Part shown: positions 8,143 to 16,018 of the stretch, piece by piece
How positions within the stretch are numbered: position 1 is the first letter of the stretch
Layout of the letters: the number at the start of each line of letters is the position of its first letter
NCBI GenBank assembly: GCA_964585305.1
Contig: CAZPDM010000059.1
Coordinates: forward strand, 1 to 28,692
DNA: 28,692 nt
Origin: CAZPDM01 sp964585305
Lineage (GTDB): Bacteria; Planctomycetota; Uabimicrobiia; Uabimicrobiales; JABWCH01
Reading direction: 5' to 3'
Notes under the pieces: generated by a model
Told to the model about the DNA's origin: nothing
Seen by the model: only the letters and a program-made list of their open reading frames with translations
Database searches by the model: none
Program-made: the position numbers and the translations under genes

Positions 8143-9606
8143 ATGGAATCTGGCGAAAAAAAGAAATTGACAACAAATGCAGGTGCTCCAGTTCCTGATA
8201 ATCAAAATGTTATGACTGCTGGTCCACGTGGACCAATGTTGCTTCAAGATATATGGTTTTTAGAAAAGCTGGCTCATTTTGATCGTGAAGTTATACCAGA
8301 AAGACGTATGCATGCAAAAGGTTCCGGAGCTTATGGAACATTTACAGTAACTCATGATATAACCTGCTATACAAAAGCTAAAATTTTCTCAGAGATTGGA
8401 AAGAAAACAGACCTTTTTGTTCGTTTCTCTACAGTTGCTGGTGAACGTGGAGCCGCAGATGCTGAACGTGATATACGGGGCTTTGCAATTAAATTTTATA
8501 CGGAACAGGGAAACTGGGATTTAGTTGGAAATAATACACCTGTTTTTTTCTTAAGAGATCCTCTTAAATTTCCAGACTTGAACCATGCTGTAAAACGTGA
8601 TCCACGTACAAATTTACGTAGCGCACTCAATAATTGGGATTTTTGGACTTCACTACCAGAAGCCTTACATCAAGTAACTATCGTAATGAGCGATCGCGGA
8701 ATTCCTGCTTCATACCGACACATGCATGGATTTGGAAGTCATACTTTTAGCATGATCAATGCTAAAAATGAACGTTATTGGGTAAAATTTCATTTCCGTA
8801 CACAACAAGGAATTAAAAATCTTACGGATCAAGAAGCAGAATCAATTATTGGCAAATGCCGAGAAAGTCATCAACGCGATTTATATGAAAATATTGAAAA
8901 GAAAAATTTTCCACGATGGACAATGTTTATACAAGTTATGCCAGAAAAAGACGCTTCAAAATATCCATATAATCCGTTTGACCTTACTAAAGTTTGGTTG
9001 CATAAAGATTATCCTCTTATTGAAGTTGGCGTTTTAGAACTCAATCGTAATCCTGAAAATTACTTTGCAGAAGTTGAGCAAGCAGCTTTTAACCCTGCAA
9101 ATATTGTCCCAGGAATTGGTTTTTCTCCCGATAAAATGTTGCAAGGTCGCCTATTTTCTTATAGTGATGCGCAACGTTACCGACTTGGTGTAAACCACCA
9201 TCTTATTCCTGTAAATGCACCTCGTTGCCCATTCCATAGCTATCATCGAGATGGCGCAATGCGAACAGATGGAAATCATGGCAGTACACTTGGATATGAG
9301 CCAAATAGTTTTGGGGAATGGAAACAACAAGAAGAATTCTCCGAACCACCTCTCAGCATAGAAGGTATGGCTTCACACTGGGATCATAGAGAAGATAAAG
9401 ACTACTATAGTCAACCTGCAATGCTTTTTAATCTTATGACTCCAGAGCAACAAAAGTTACTTTTCGAAAATACAGCACGTTCTATCAATGATGCACCACT
9501 TGAAATCAAGATTCGCCATATCAAAAATTGTTTGCAAGCTGCTCAGGCCTATGGCAAAGGTGTTGCAGATGCACTAGGAATTTCTTTAGATGAGATTAAA
9601 TTATAA
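8143..9606 (+). CDS. katA: Monofunctional heme catalase
   Basis: A 487-residue clade-3-sized catalase that dismutates H2O2 to water and oxygen in the cytosol. Catalytic His57 lies in RRMHAKGSGAYG, the distal Asn in GNNTPVFF (about 130-131), and the proximal heme-ligand Tyr340 in RLFSYSDAQRYRLG. The body RDIRGFAIKFYT and FGSHTFSMIN are standard catalase segments, and no domain is missing. There is no signal peptide. The start at 8143 is chosen because GAAGGGAA sits just upstream and MESGEKKKLTTNAGAPVPDN is a typical catalase start; an upstream in-frame ATG at 8107 would overlap the operator half site. Transcription should start near 8095 from the consensus promoter, under PerR control, and stop at the hairpin at 9609-9648. 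It therefore forms a single-gene unit next to its likely regulator. Confidence 0.98.
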   Translation: MESGEKKKLTTNAGAPVPDNQNVMTAGPRGPMLLQDIWFLEKLAHFDREVIPERRMHAKGSGAYGTFTVTHDITCYTKAKIFSEIGKKTDLFVRFSTVAGERGAADAERDIRGFAIKFYTEQGNWDLVGNNTPVFFLRDPLKFPDLNHAVKRDPRTNLRSALNNWDFWTSLPEALHQVTIVMSDRGIPASYRHMHGFGSHTFSMINAKNERYWVKFHFRTQQGIKNLTDQEAESIIGKCRESHQRDLYENIEKKNFPRWTMFIQVMPEKDASKYPYNPFDLTKVWLHKDYPLIEVGVLELNRNPENYFAEVEQAAFNPANIVPGIGFSPDKMLQGRLFSYSDAQRYRLGVNHHLIPVNAPRCPFHSYHRDGAMRTDGNHGSTLGYEPNSFGEWKQQEEFSEPPLSIEGMASHWDHREDKDYYSQPAMLFNLMTPEQQKLLFENTARSINDAPLEIKIRHIKNCLQAAQAYGKGVADALGISLDEIKL

Positions 9607-9608
9607 CT

Positions 9609-9648
9609 AAACTAAAAAAGGATGCATAAAAGCATCCTTTTTTAGTTT
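9609..9648. terminator. Rho-independent terminator after katA
   Basis: 17-base perfect arms (9609-9625 and 9632-9648) with GGATGC/GCATCC at the top and a T6 run in the right arm; six-base loop. Confidence 0.9.
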
Positions 9649-9711
9649 GAAAAAAGCTCAGAACATATTTTTGGCATTTAAATTTACTTTCGTTAATCTC
9701 AATAAATCTTA

Positions 9712-9739
9712 TTGACGCATAAAATTTAAAAAGTATACT
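9712..9739 (+). promoter_or_regulatory. Predicted promoter of the Rha-nuclease gene
   Basis: TTGACG (9712-9717), a 16-base spacer, TATACT (9734-9739). The transcript would start near 9746, at the edge of the element fragment, giving a leader of about 190 bases that carries the element remnants and a hairpin at 9797-9834. Confidence 0.55.
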
Positions 9740-9742
9740 AAA

Positions 9743-9850
9743 TGGTCTAAGTTTTTGGACATTTAATTGAGAGGAATTGAACCCGCTGCAATTTTTTTTC
9801 GTTAAAGCACTACGAGTGCAATAAGATAACGAAAATATGTTGACAGACCA
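9743..9850. repeat. Inverted-repeat element fragment, TG...CA ends
   Basis: It begins TGGTCTAAGTTTTTGGAC and ends GTTGACAGACCA, so both ends carry TGGTCT in inverted orientation. The same end sequences occur in the complete element at 20657-20808. Within it is a two-part hairpin: TTTCGTTA (9797-9804) with TAACGAAA (9827-9834), and GCACT (9807-9811) with AGTGC (9815-9819). TG...CA ends with this TIR style recall IS3/IS150-group insertion sequences, but no transposase is present. The interior differs from the 20657 element, so it may be a relative or a deletion derivative. Confidence 0.6.
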
Positions 9851-9854
9851 CTAA

Positions 9855-9896
9855 ATGAATAGACAAAAGTTTAAAAAAATATGCCAACTACGTGCC
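9855..9896. repeat. Second element fragment (end of the 20657 element type)
   Basis: TGAATAGACAAAAGTTT followed by AAAAAAATATGCCAACTA matches the complement of 20765-20808 (TGAATGGACAAAAGTTT...AAAAAATATGCCAACTA), with an internal deletion of about 7 bases. It starts four bases after the end of the previous fragment, so two element ends abut. The similarity stops near 9896, before the ribosome binding site of the next gene. Confidence 0.6.
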
Positions 9897-9938
9897 TTAT
9901 TTTTTTTGACAGTAAGTTATCTAAGACAGGAATACCAA

Positions 9939-11036
9939 ATGCTAAAAGATCAATTTACAGAATCTTTAGAACTTTATGCGACTACTCCAGAATGTGTACC
10001 ACTTTGGAAAATAAAAGGCAAAACTTTAACATACGAAAACCTTCTGGAAAATGTTTTTATTCTCAGTGTTGATCTTGCAAAGTTTTTTGAGATAAGACAC
10101 TCACATTTAACTAATCAAAATATTGCTAAGTTACAGAAAGATAGACATTTAACTAATCATCTGCCTAAAATTAGGCAGATGATCGAAGTTGGTAAAGGTG
10201 CTAAAAGATGGCAAGATGTTTATGTCCTTACTAAACACCAAACTGAAATTTTAATAATGGACTTTTCTGGTACAAAAGCCCGCGAGAAGAAAATAGCCAT
10301 ATTAAAAAGACTACAGGCAATAGAGACAGATGTTTTACATGGCAATTATGATCAAGCCCGTCAAAAAGCGAGTACTTGGGATGGGGTTCAACTGCTTTCA
10401 GATTTAGGATTCAAGCCATCCTTACCCAATGAAATGGCAACCAAGAAAGACATTGCCACATTTCTTAAGATACCCGAAAGTACTTTGGCAACCTTTTTAG
10501 CAAAGCATACAGATCAAATCAAAGCAACCAAACTAACCAAAGAACAAATCCGTGCAATTGGTAAAAAAGCCAATCGCTTAAATGCGTATTCGCAAGATGA
10601 TGTTTTCAAAATTGCGTTCTGGATGGATACAGAAATCGGGAAACAGCTCAAGACAAAAATATTTGGCGATATTGGTGTATGTGCTACACCAACGGTAAAA
10701 GACGAGGTGGAATGGAAAATTCGGCTTTCTGAAGTCTTTGCAACTTTAGGATTCAAATATCAACATCCGATTGGAAAATATACGGTTGACTTTTTTGTGG
10801 AAAAACTTAGCCTTGTCTTAGAATGTGATAGCGATAATCACCGTTCTTACAACCAAAAAGAAGAGCAAGAACGTAATGAATTTATCACCCAGCATTATGC
10901 TTTAGTTCGCTTCAATAGCAAAGTTAGCTGGGAGACATTAGTCAATGGAATACTGAGAGTCAAACCCAAAGAAGTCATCAAATTGTATTTGCCCACGGCA
11001 AATGAGTTATCCAAGAAAGTCGAATTCCTAACTTAA
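9939..11036 (+). CDS. Rha-like/HTH protein fused to a DUF559/Vsr-like nuclease domain
   Basis: A 365-residue protein. Residues about 45-135 resemble the phage regulatory Rha family: a divergent helical region with KIRQMIEVGKGAKRW and the family-like YVLTKHQTEILIMDFSG. Residues 168-225 hold a second HTH-like segment (KKDIATFLKIPESTLATFL). The C-terminal about 100 residues fit the PD-(D/E)XK fold of DUF559/Vsr-type nucleases: EVEWKIRLSEVFATLGF, then YTVDFFVEKLSLVLECDSD with Asp284 and Glu295 as likely metal ligands, and a final ALVRFNSKVS strand. The start at 9939 is chosen for AGGA 8 bases upstream. The frame is open from 9855, but those codons are element remnant. By eye it is somewhat richer in G+C than its neighbours. 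Alone between terminators beside mobile-element fragments, it looks acquired. The role (phage control or defence nuclease) is inference. Confidence 0.75.
   Translation: MLKDQFTESLELYATTPECVPLWKIKGKTLTYENLLENVFILSVDLAKFFEIRHSHLTNQNIAKLQKDRHLTNHLPKIRQMIEVGKGAKRWQDVYVLTKHQTEILIMDFSGTKAREKKIAILKRLQAIETDVLHGNYDQARQKASTWDGVQLLSDLGFKPSLPNEMATKKDIATFLKIPESTLATFLAKHTDQIKATKLTKEQIRAIGKKANRLNAYSQDDVFKIAFWMDTEIGKQLKTKIFGDIGVCATPTVKDEVEWKIRLSEVFATLGFKYQHPIGKYTVDFFVEKLSLVLECDSDNHRSYNQKEEQERNEFITQHYALVRFNSKVSWETLVNGILRVKPKEVIKLYLPTANELSKKVEFLT
10156..10183. repeat. 12-bp perfect inverted repeat inside the Rha-nuclease gene
   Basis: ATCATCTGCCTA (10156-10167), loop AAAT, TAGGCAGATGAT (10172-10183), encoding HLPKIRQMI. 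Just upstream a 15-base direct repeat (ACATTTAACTAATCA) occurs at 10103-10117 and 10145-10159, 42 bases apart, keeping frame and repeating the residues HLTN. Confidence 0.8.
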
Positions 11037-11073
11037 GCGTTTAAGATATGTACAAGTGGCTTAAATTTTGTAA

Positions 11074-11113
11074 AAAAAAGCCGATAATAATCAGAATTAT
11101 TATCGGCTTTTTT
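11074..11113. terminator. Bidirectional terminator between convergent genes
   Basis: Arms 11074-11091 and 11096-11113 are perfectly complementary (AAGCCGATAATAAT and its complement) with A and T runs at the outer ends, so it can serve both the Rha-nuclease gene and the kinase gene. Confidence 0.9.
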
Positions 11114-11131
11114 ATTGTATAAAAAATAAAG

Positions 11132-14100
11132 TTAGTTACTTTGATTGGCTAAGTTTTCCAATACACTGCGTACGTTTTCATAAACTCCGTCAAATTTACG
11201 ATCTAAAGAATCTTGAGCACTTTTGAGTTTGCGCAATGTTTCTTCTCGTACCCATAAACCACGCATTTCAGATTGAATCTCTTGCAGTGTGCTTTGGATA
11301 ATTTGCAATTCTTCAATAACATCTTCTGGTATAATTTTTTTATTGGAATTTAGATACTGATTGATAAAGATTTTTTCTTTATAATCTTTAGCTTGTTTTG
11401 GATAACTGACTTTATTGCTTCTTTGTACGATGTTATCAAGATCGACCAAAATAGCCATTTCATGTGTATATTCTGCTAATTCTCCCCAATTTTGGTGGAT
11501 GATTTCATATATTTTTATACTGCCTTTGCTATCCCCAATACAGCTTAATATTTTCTTTTCCATATTAGCATATTGATTGGAGTAATTCATCAGTTCATCG
11601 TACCAAGGACCGGGAGACCTTCGTAAATTTTCTAATCTTCGTGCGCGTTCTTCTCCTTCTTTTAAAGAGTTAATGCTAGCCGTAAGCGCGTTTTGATCTC
11701 TTGCAACACGAATGTTATGCTCAATTGCATTATCAGATTCAATGATAATAGCTTTTACAAGATTAAGTTTACTTTGTTTAAGATAGTCATTATCATAGCA
11801 TTTTAGTTTATTTTCTGCTTGATAATATTGTTCATTTTGTTTGTATTCTCGACTTTTATTAAGGGCGAGTTGAAGTTCTTCTACTTCACTTTTCGCATCT
11901 TGAAGAATTCTATTTACGCTTGGATTTGGGCCACGGAAGCCAGGTTTTCCAGAATATGGTTGCAATTGTTTAATTTTATTCTCTAAAAGGGGAATTTGGC
12001 GTTCTAATTCATCCTTTTGTTGAACAACGATTTTTTCATATTCACTAACTTGAGCTAATTTATCGTAATTTTTTCTATAGATAGCACCTTGGCTTTGTAC
12101 CCTGATAATATCTTGTTGAATGCTAGGTAAAACGTTTGCGAATTTAACGTATTCTTCCAAACGTTGTCCTTCAAAAGGTGTTAAAATACTTAAAGCTTTT
12201 ATAAAGTTTTGGCTTGATACAGCGTCTTGTGCTAATCTAATTTGATTTTGATAATTTTGATATGCTTGTCTCGCATCACTTACTTGTTTAGCAGAGGCGG
12301 AAGTAATTTGAGGATATCCAAGTTTTTGTGGAAATTCTTTTTGTAACTTATCAATAACATTTTCGACATCTCTTAATTGAGATTCCATCAAACTAATATT
12401 ACTTTGCAATCTTTGTAAGATAGAATTGCATCTTTGTTGAACAAGTTTGTTTTTCTGGATTTTCTCAATTTCTGTAATGTAATTATGTAAAATATCGCGG
12501 ACTTTATTGCTATCTGTGATGGCTTTATCAATGGAAGAATTTTCTTTTTGATTATTAAAAAGCAATTGATAAGCATGGCTCAAATCTTTGGATGCAATTT
12601 TATTTTCAATAGTCTTTAAAAAAGTATCAAGAGTTTCTTGTTTCTTTTTGTATGATTCAAAATTTCTCTTTAATGCTGCAAGTTTAGATGCGTAGGCAGG
12701 GTACTGAGTATCAACTAAAGTAAATTTTTCTTGGCAAGTTGTGTTAGCTATCGTTAATTTTTGTAACTGAGTTTTATTTTGTGTAAGCCAAGTGCTGATT
12801 TGAGTCTGTCGTTCAATATTTTGTTTTTCTTTTTCTGAGGCTTCTGCAATACGAATTTTATCTTCTAAAGATTGTTTTAAAATCAGCAATTGATCTAGAA
12901 TAGTGCTTTCTCCGTCTGCTAAGACCTTTTCTGCTAATGTTGTCGCTTCTTTAGTTTGGTTATTGCTTTTATATTGTAAAAGTTGTTGTTGTAAAGATGT
13001 TGCTTTTTTACTTTCTTCCTGGGCCGCAGCAAAAATTGTAGGCATTGTATCTGAGAGTTTCAGCATTCTTTGAGTTTGTTGCCACAAACTTTGAACTTGA
13101 ACTCTTGTATTTTCTACTTTTTGTTGACGTTCAAGTAAGATTTTATCTGCCTGTAATAAAAGTTGTTCCTGCTCAATTTTAATCTGATTTTGTTTGCATG
13201 TTGTTAAAACTTTTTCTAGGAAACTTGCAGAGTCTTCTAAAAATCCAAGTGTTGCATGAAAATTTTGATGCGATTGAATACGTTGGTTAAATTTTTCTGT
13301 ATCTGTCCCTAAAGCTATACGTTGGACTTCACTGATATTTTCTAATAACTCTTGTACCATTTTTCTATGATGTGTTAAATTTTTGTCAAATTCTGGAAGA
13401 TTATCCAAATATTTTTTACTCTCTGGATAACGATCTTGGAGAATATTCCAGCGTTCTTCAATAAGAGTGAGCTGTTCTTGAGCTGCGAATAAAGCATTGC
13501 GTAGTTCTTGAGCTTTTTTCTGCATAACTTCCCGTTGTTTTCGTTCTTCGTATTGTTTTTCATTAAATTGGTAAATTTGTTTCAAATTTTGATGAACGCG
13601 ACGAACAAGTTCAGCTAGCTCAGAATATTGCTCACTATAATTTTCATATTGAGTAATATATTGAAGAGCCTTAACACCATCTTCTTCATTAGTTTGTTTG
13701 CAAAGATCAATGATTTTTTTCAATTCGATTAAATTATTATTTGCACGATTAAGCAAAAGAGGAATAATTTCATCTGTGGAAGTATAATCTTGTTCTGGTG
13801 GAAAATCTTTTACTAATTTATCGTACCAAATTGTATTTTGTTGATGCTGATCCACAATATTTTGATAAAATTCTTCTATTTTTTGTAAAAGACTAATAGT
13901 TAGAGCACGTTCTTTTTTATCTTGTCTCCAAAATTCTTTCCATTGTTGTTTTGTATTTTCGCGAAAGCGATTCATAACAGGAATTAAATCTTCACGAAAA
14001 ATATATACAAATGGAGAAGATATAACCAGCAAAATCACTAATATTGCGGCAAATTTTATTAAAAAAGAAGATTTTCTTACAGGATATGCACTTTCAGGTG

Positions 14101-15808
14101 GAGGTGTACTAAGTTTTTCTAAAAATCTTTGTGTATACTCTCCTGCTTTTTGTCCAAATGAAAGCATAGCTCGTAGTATAAGCAATGTTTCTCTTGCACT
14201 GCCAAAGCGATCGTCTGGTTTTTTAGCCAACATTTTCATCACCATTTGACTCATGGCTTCGGGAATATCTTTACGAAGTTGAGATGGTGGAATAGGGCTT
14301 TCTTTGAGATGCTTCATCAAAATTTCTTCATCTCTTTCTTCAAGATTTTTCTTATTACTTGTAAATGGTGCTCTGCCAGTTAACATTTCATAAGCTACGC
14401 ATCCTAAAGAATAAATGTCGAATCGATGATCTGTCATTGTAACTAGTTTATCTAAACTACGATCTTTCATTGTGGTATTGATCCCTTGGACAATACCTTC
14501 TGGAGCTGCATATCCTGGCGTTCCGACAAAAGCATTTTGGCTTGTCAGTTGAGTCATATCTTCAACTTTAGCCCGACCTAGATTTGTTAAACGAATTTTA
14601 AAATTATGAGTAATTAAAATATTTTCAGGACGAATATCTCGATGGATAATTTCTTCAGAATGGCAATAATCTAATGCTTCTAATACGCCTTCCATAACAG
14701 GAACAAAAACTTTTATAGGAATTTGTGTTTTTTTACTTCGATATTCTTCTAAAAGACTTTGTAAATCTGTTCCTTCAACATATTCCATTACAATAAATGC
14801 TACAACTTCTGAAGATTCACGATAGAAATCTTCTCCGCTATGGAAATGTGATAATTCTCCGGTTGCAAGACAATATGCTTTAACGAAATACCGATCACAA
14901 AGCAATTCTTCACCTTGTTTGAGTAAGGCTTCTCCTGCTTTTATTTTTTCTTTATTTCCTTTTTTATTACCATCTTCAATCTGTTTTCTGCCTTGTTCTG
15001 CAAGCATGTTTGCAGCTTGTTCTTTAGCAAGGCGATGTCGTTCTAATTTTTCATAGGCTTGGGCTTCGCGTTCAAATCTACGACGGGCTTCTTGATATGT
15101 CATGCTACGAAATCGAGAACGCGCTTCTTCACTATCTTGTACTAAAAACTTAATTATAATAGGGACATTTTTTGCCAAATCCATACCTTTATAGACTTGG
15201 ACATAATCATAAGACATTAACCGGCGTTCTAATAAAAAATTATCTGGAATAATTGCAAATTCTTTTTCAAGTAATAATGCTTTATCAAGTGGAGATTGAT
15301 TTGGCCCGGTTTCTTCCATATATTTTAATTGCAATCTACGTAAACGGGCAAAGGCAATGCAATCAGTTAAAAATCGTTTAAAAGACCAAGAATTTTGGCG
15401 ATAGCGATGAATAGGAATAAAACGGTTTACATCTTTAAAATAGCGAGAAGTTTCTAAGTCAGAAATAAGAGTTGAATCTACAGCAATCTGATATTGGCTA
15501 GGAAATTTATATAATAAAGGTAGTAATTTCCAATATTCGCAATTTTTTAAAATATTTCTTTTTTGTACCAAAGATAAAAGATTTCGAAGTTCGATATTTT
15601 CTTGAACTGTTTTAGAGGATTTATTTTCAAGTTCTTGGATACGATAAGACAGATTTTGTATAATTTCCTGGATTTTCAAAACTAAAGGAACACAAACTAT
15701 ATCTTCCAGAAAACTCTCAACAATTTTTTTTTCGCTATCTAAGCTATTCCTCAAAACCTGTAATTTTAATTTCTCCTGCTGTAGGTCGGAGGAATTTATT
15801 TTTTCCAT
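11132..15808 (-). CDS. Giant Hanks-type Ser/Thr kinase-like membrane protein with coiled-coil ectodomain
   Basis: A 1558-residue protein. Residues 1-100 are partly coiled coil. A kinase fold spans about 190-550, with Lys220 (IIIKFL), an alpha-C Glu in RRRFEREAQ, HRDIRPENIL (Asp391, Asn396), TPGYAAPE and FDIYSLGCVAYEMLTG. A transmembrane helix lies at about 582-604, and some 950 residues of predominantly helical, Gln/Lys/Glu-rich coiled coil follow outside the membrane. Three features are odd. The glycine-rich loop is absent (LMSYDYVQVYKG). DFG is replaced by Asn409-Leu-Gly, losing the Mg-binding Asp. About 55 charged residues are inserted after alpha-C. It may be a weak or dead kinase acting as a scaffold or envelope sensor. 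AAAGGA lies 6 bases before the ATG, within a hairpin. The gene is monocistronic, divergent from cdsA. Confidence 0.92.
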   Translation of the reverse strand: MEKINSSDLQQEKLKLQVLRNSLDSEKKIVESFLEDIVCVPLVLKIQEIIQNLSYRIQELENKSSKTVQENIELRNLLSLVQKRNILKNCEYWKLLPLLYKFPSQYQIAVDSTLISDLETSRYFKDVNRFIPIHRYRQNSWSFKRFLTDCIAFARLRRLQLKYMEETGPNQSPLDKALLLEKEFAIIPDNFLLERRLMSYDYVQVYKGMDLAKNVPIIIKFLVQDSEEARSRFRSMTYQEARRRFEREAQAYEKLERHRLAKEQAANMLAEQGRKQIEDGNKKGNKEKIKAGEALLKQGEELLCDRYFVKAYCLATGELSHFHSGEDFYRESSEVVAFIVMEYVEGTDLQSLLEEYRSKKTQIPIKVFVPVMEGVLEALDYCHSEEIIHRDIRPENILITHNFKIRLTNLGRAKVEDMTQLTSQNAFVGTPGYAAPEGIVQGINTTMKDRSLDKLVTMTDHRFDIYSLGCVAYEMLTGRAPFTSNKKNLEERDEEILMKHLKESPIPPSQLRKDIPEAMSQMVMKMLAKKPDDRFGSARETLLILRAMLSFGQKAGEYTQRFLEKLSTPPPESAYPVRKSSFLIKFAAILVILLVISSPFVYIFREDLIPVMNRFRENTKQQWKEFWRQDKKERALTISLLQKIEEFYQNIVDQHQQNTIWYDKLVKDFPPEQDYTSTDEIIPLLLNRANNNLIELKKIIDLCKQTNEEDGVKALQYITQYENYSEQYSELAELVRRVHQNLKQIYQFNEKQYEERKQREVMQKKAQELRNALFAAQEQLTLIEERWNILQDRYPESKKYLDNLPEFDKNLTHHRKMVQELLENISEVQRIALGTDTEKFNQRIQSHQNFHATLGFLEDSASFLEKVLTTCKQNQIKIEQEQLLLQADKILLERQQKVENTRVQVQSLWQQTQRMLKLSDTMPTIFAAAQEESKKATSLQQQLLQYKSNNQTKEATTLAEKVLADGESTILDQLLILKQSLEDKIRIAEASEKEKQNIERQTQISTWLTQNKTQLQKLTIANTTCQEKFTLVDTQYPAYASKLAALKRNFESYKKKQETLDTFLKTIENKIASKDLSHAYQLLFNNQKENSSIDKAITDSNKVRDILHNYITEIEKIQKNKLVQQRCNSILQRLQSNISLMESQLRDVENVIDKLQKEFPQKLGYPQITSASAKQVSDARQAYQNYQNQIRLAQDAVSSQNFIKALSILTPFEGQRLEEYVKFANVLPSIQQDIIRVQSQGAIYRKNYDKLAQVSEYEKIVVQQKDELERQIPLLENKIKQLQPYSGKPGFRGPNPSVNRILQDAKSEVEELQLALNKSREYKQNEQYYQAENKLKCYDNDYLKQSKLNLVKAIIIESDNAIEHNIRVARDQNALTASINSLKEGEERARRLENLRRSPGPWYDELMNYSNQYANMEKKILSCIGDSKGSIKIYEIIHQNWGELAEYTHEMAILVDLDNIVQRSNKVSYPKQAKDYKEKIFINQYLNSNKKIIPEDVIEELQIIQSTLQEIQSEMRGLWVREETLRKLKSAQDSLDRKFDGVYENVRSVLENLANQSN

Positions 15809-15815
15809 TATTTTG

Positions 15816-15845
15816 TCCTTTCTTATCTTAAAGAAAGATAAAGGA
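15816..15845 (-). promoter_or_regulatory. Leader hairpin covering the kinase ribosome binding site
   Basis: On the transcript, UCCUUU pairs with the AAAGGA Shine-Dalgarno and AUCUU pairs with AAGAU, with a three-base bulge. The hairpin ends 7 bases before the start codon. It would lower translation unless melted. This is a reading of complementarity, not a folded prediction. Confidence 0.45.
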
Positions 15846-15917
15846 GCTAAGTAGTAACTTAATTATTTTCAATTATAGCAAATTTTATTTAGTTTTTCTA
15901 GTCTTCCTAAAAATAAC

Positions 15918-15946
15918 TTGCCAACTTATTTTCTACGTGTTAAAAT
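15918..15946 (+). promoter_or_regulatory. Predicted sigma-70 promoter of the cdsA operon
   Basis: TTGCCA (15918-15923), a 17-base spacer, TAAAAT (15941-15946), about 70 bases before the cdsA start. One mismatch per hexamer. On the other strand a TATAAT (complement of 15872-15877) may be the -10 of the kinase gene. Confidence 0.5.
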
Positions 15947-16018
15947 TATCTCAACTGATTTTTAGATAAGTTTTTTTCCAGTTATCATTTGATTTAAATA
16001 TATTTGAGAAAGAAAGTT

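Noticed and set aside
9773..9786. 14 bases GGAATTGAACCCGC identical to the T-arm region of tRNA-Leu (25326-25339), suggesting a tRNA fragment or attachment site
   Set aside because: The flanks do not pair as a T stem, no acceptor or anticodon arm is found, and T-loop sequences are common enough for a chance match.
9855..9938. Extension of the Rha-nuclease frame 28 codons upstream
   Set aside because: These bases are element-derived, and the ATG at 9939 has an AGGA ribosome binding site.
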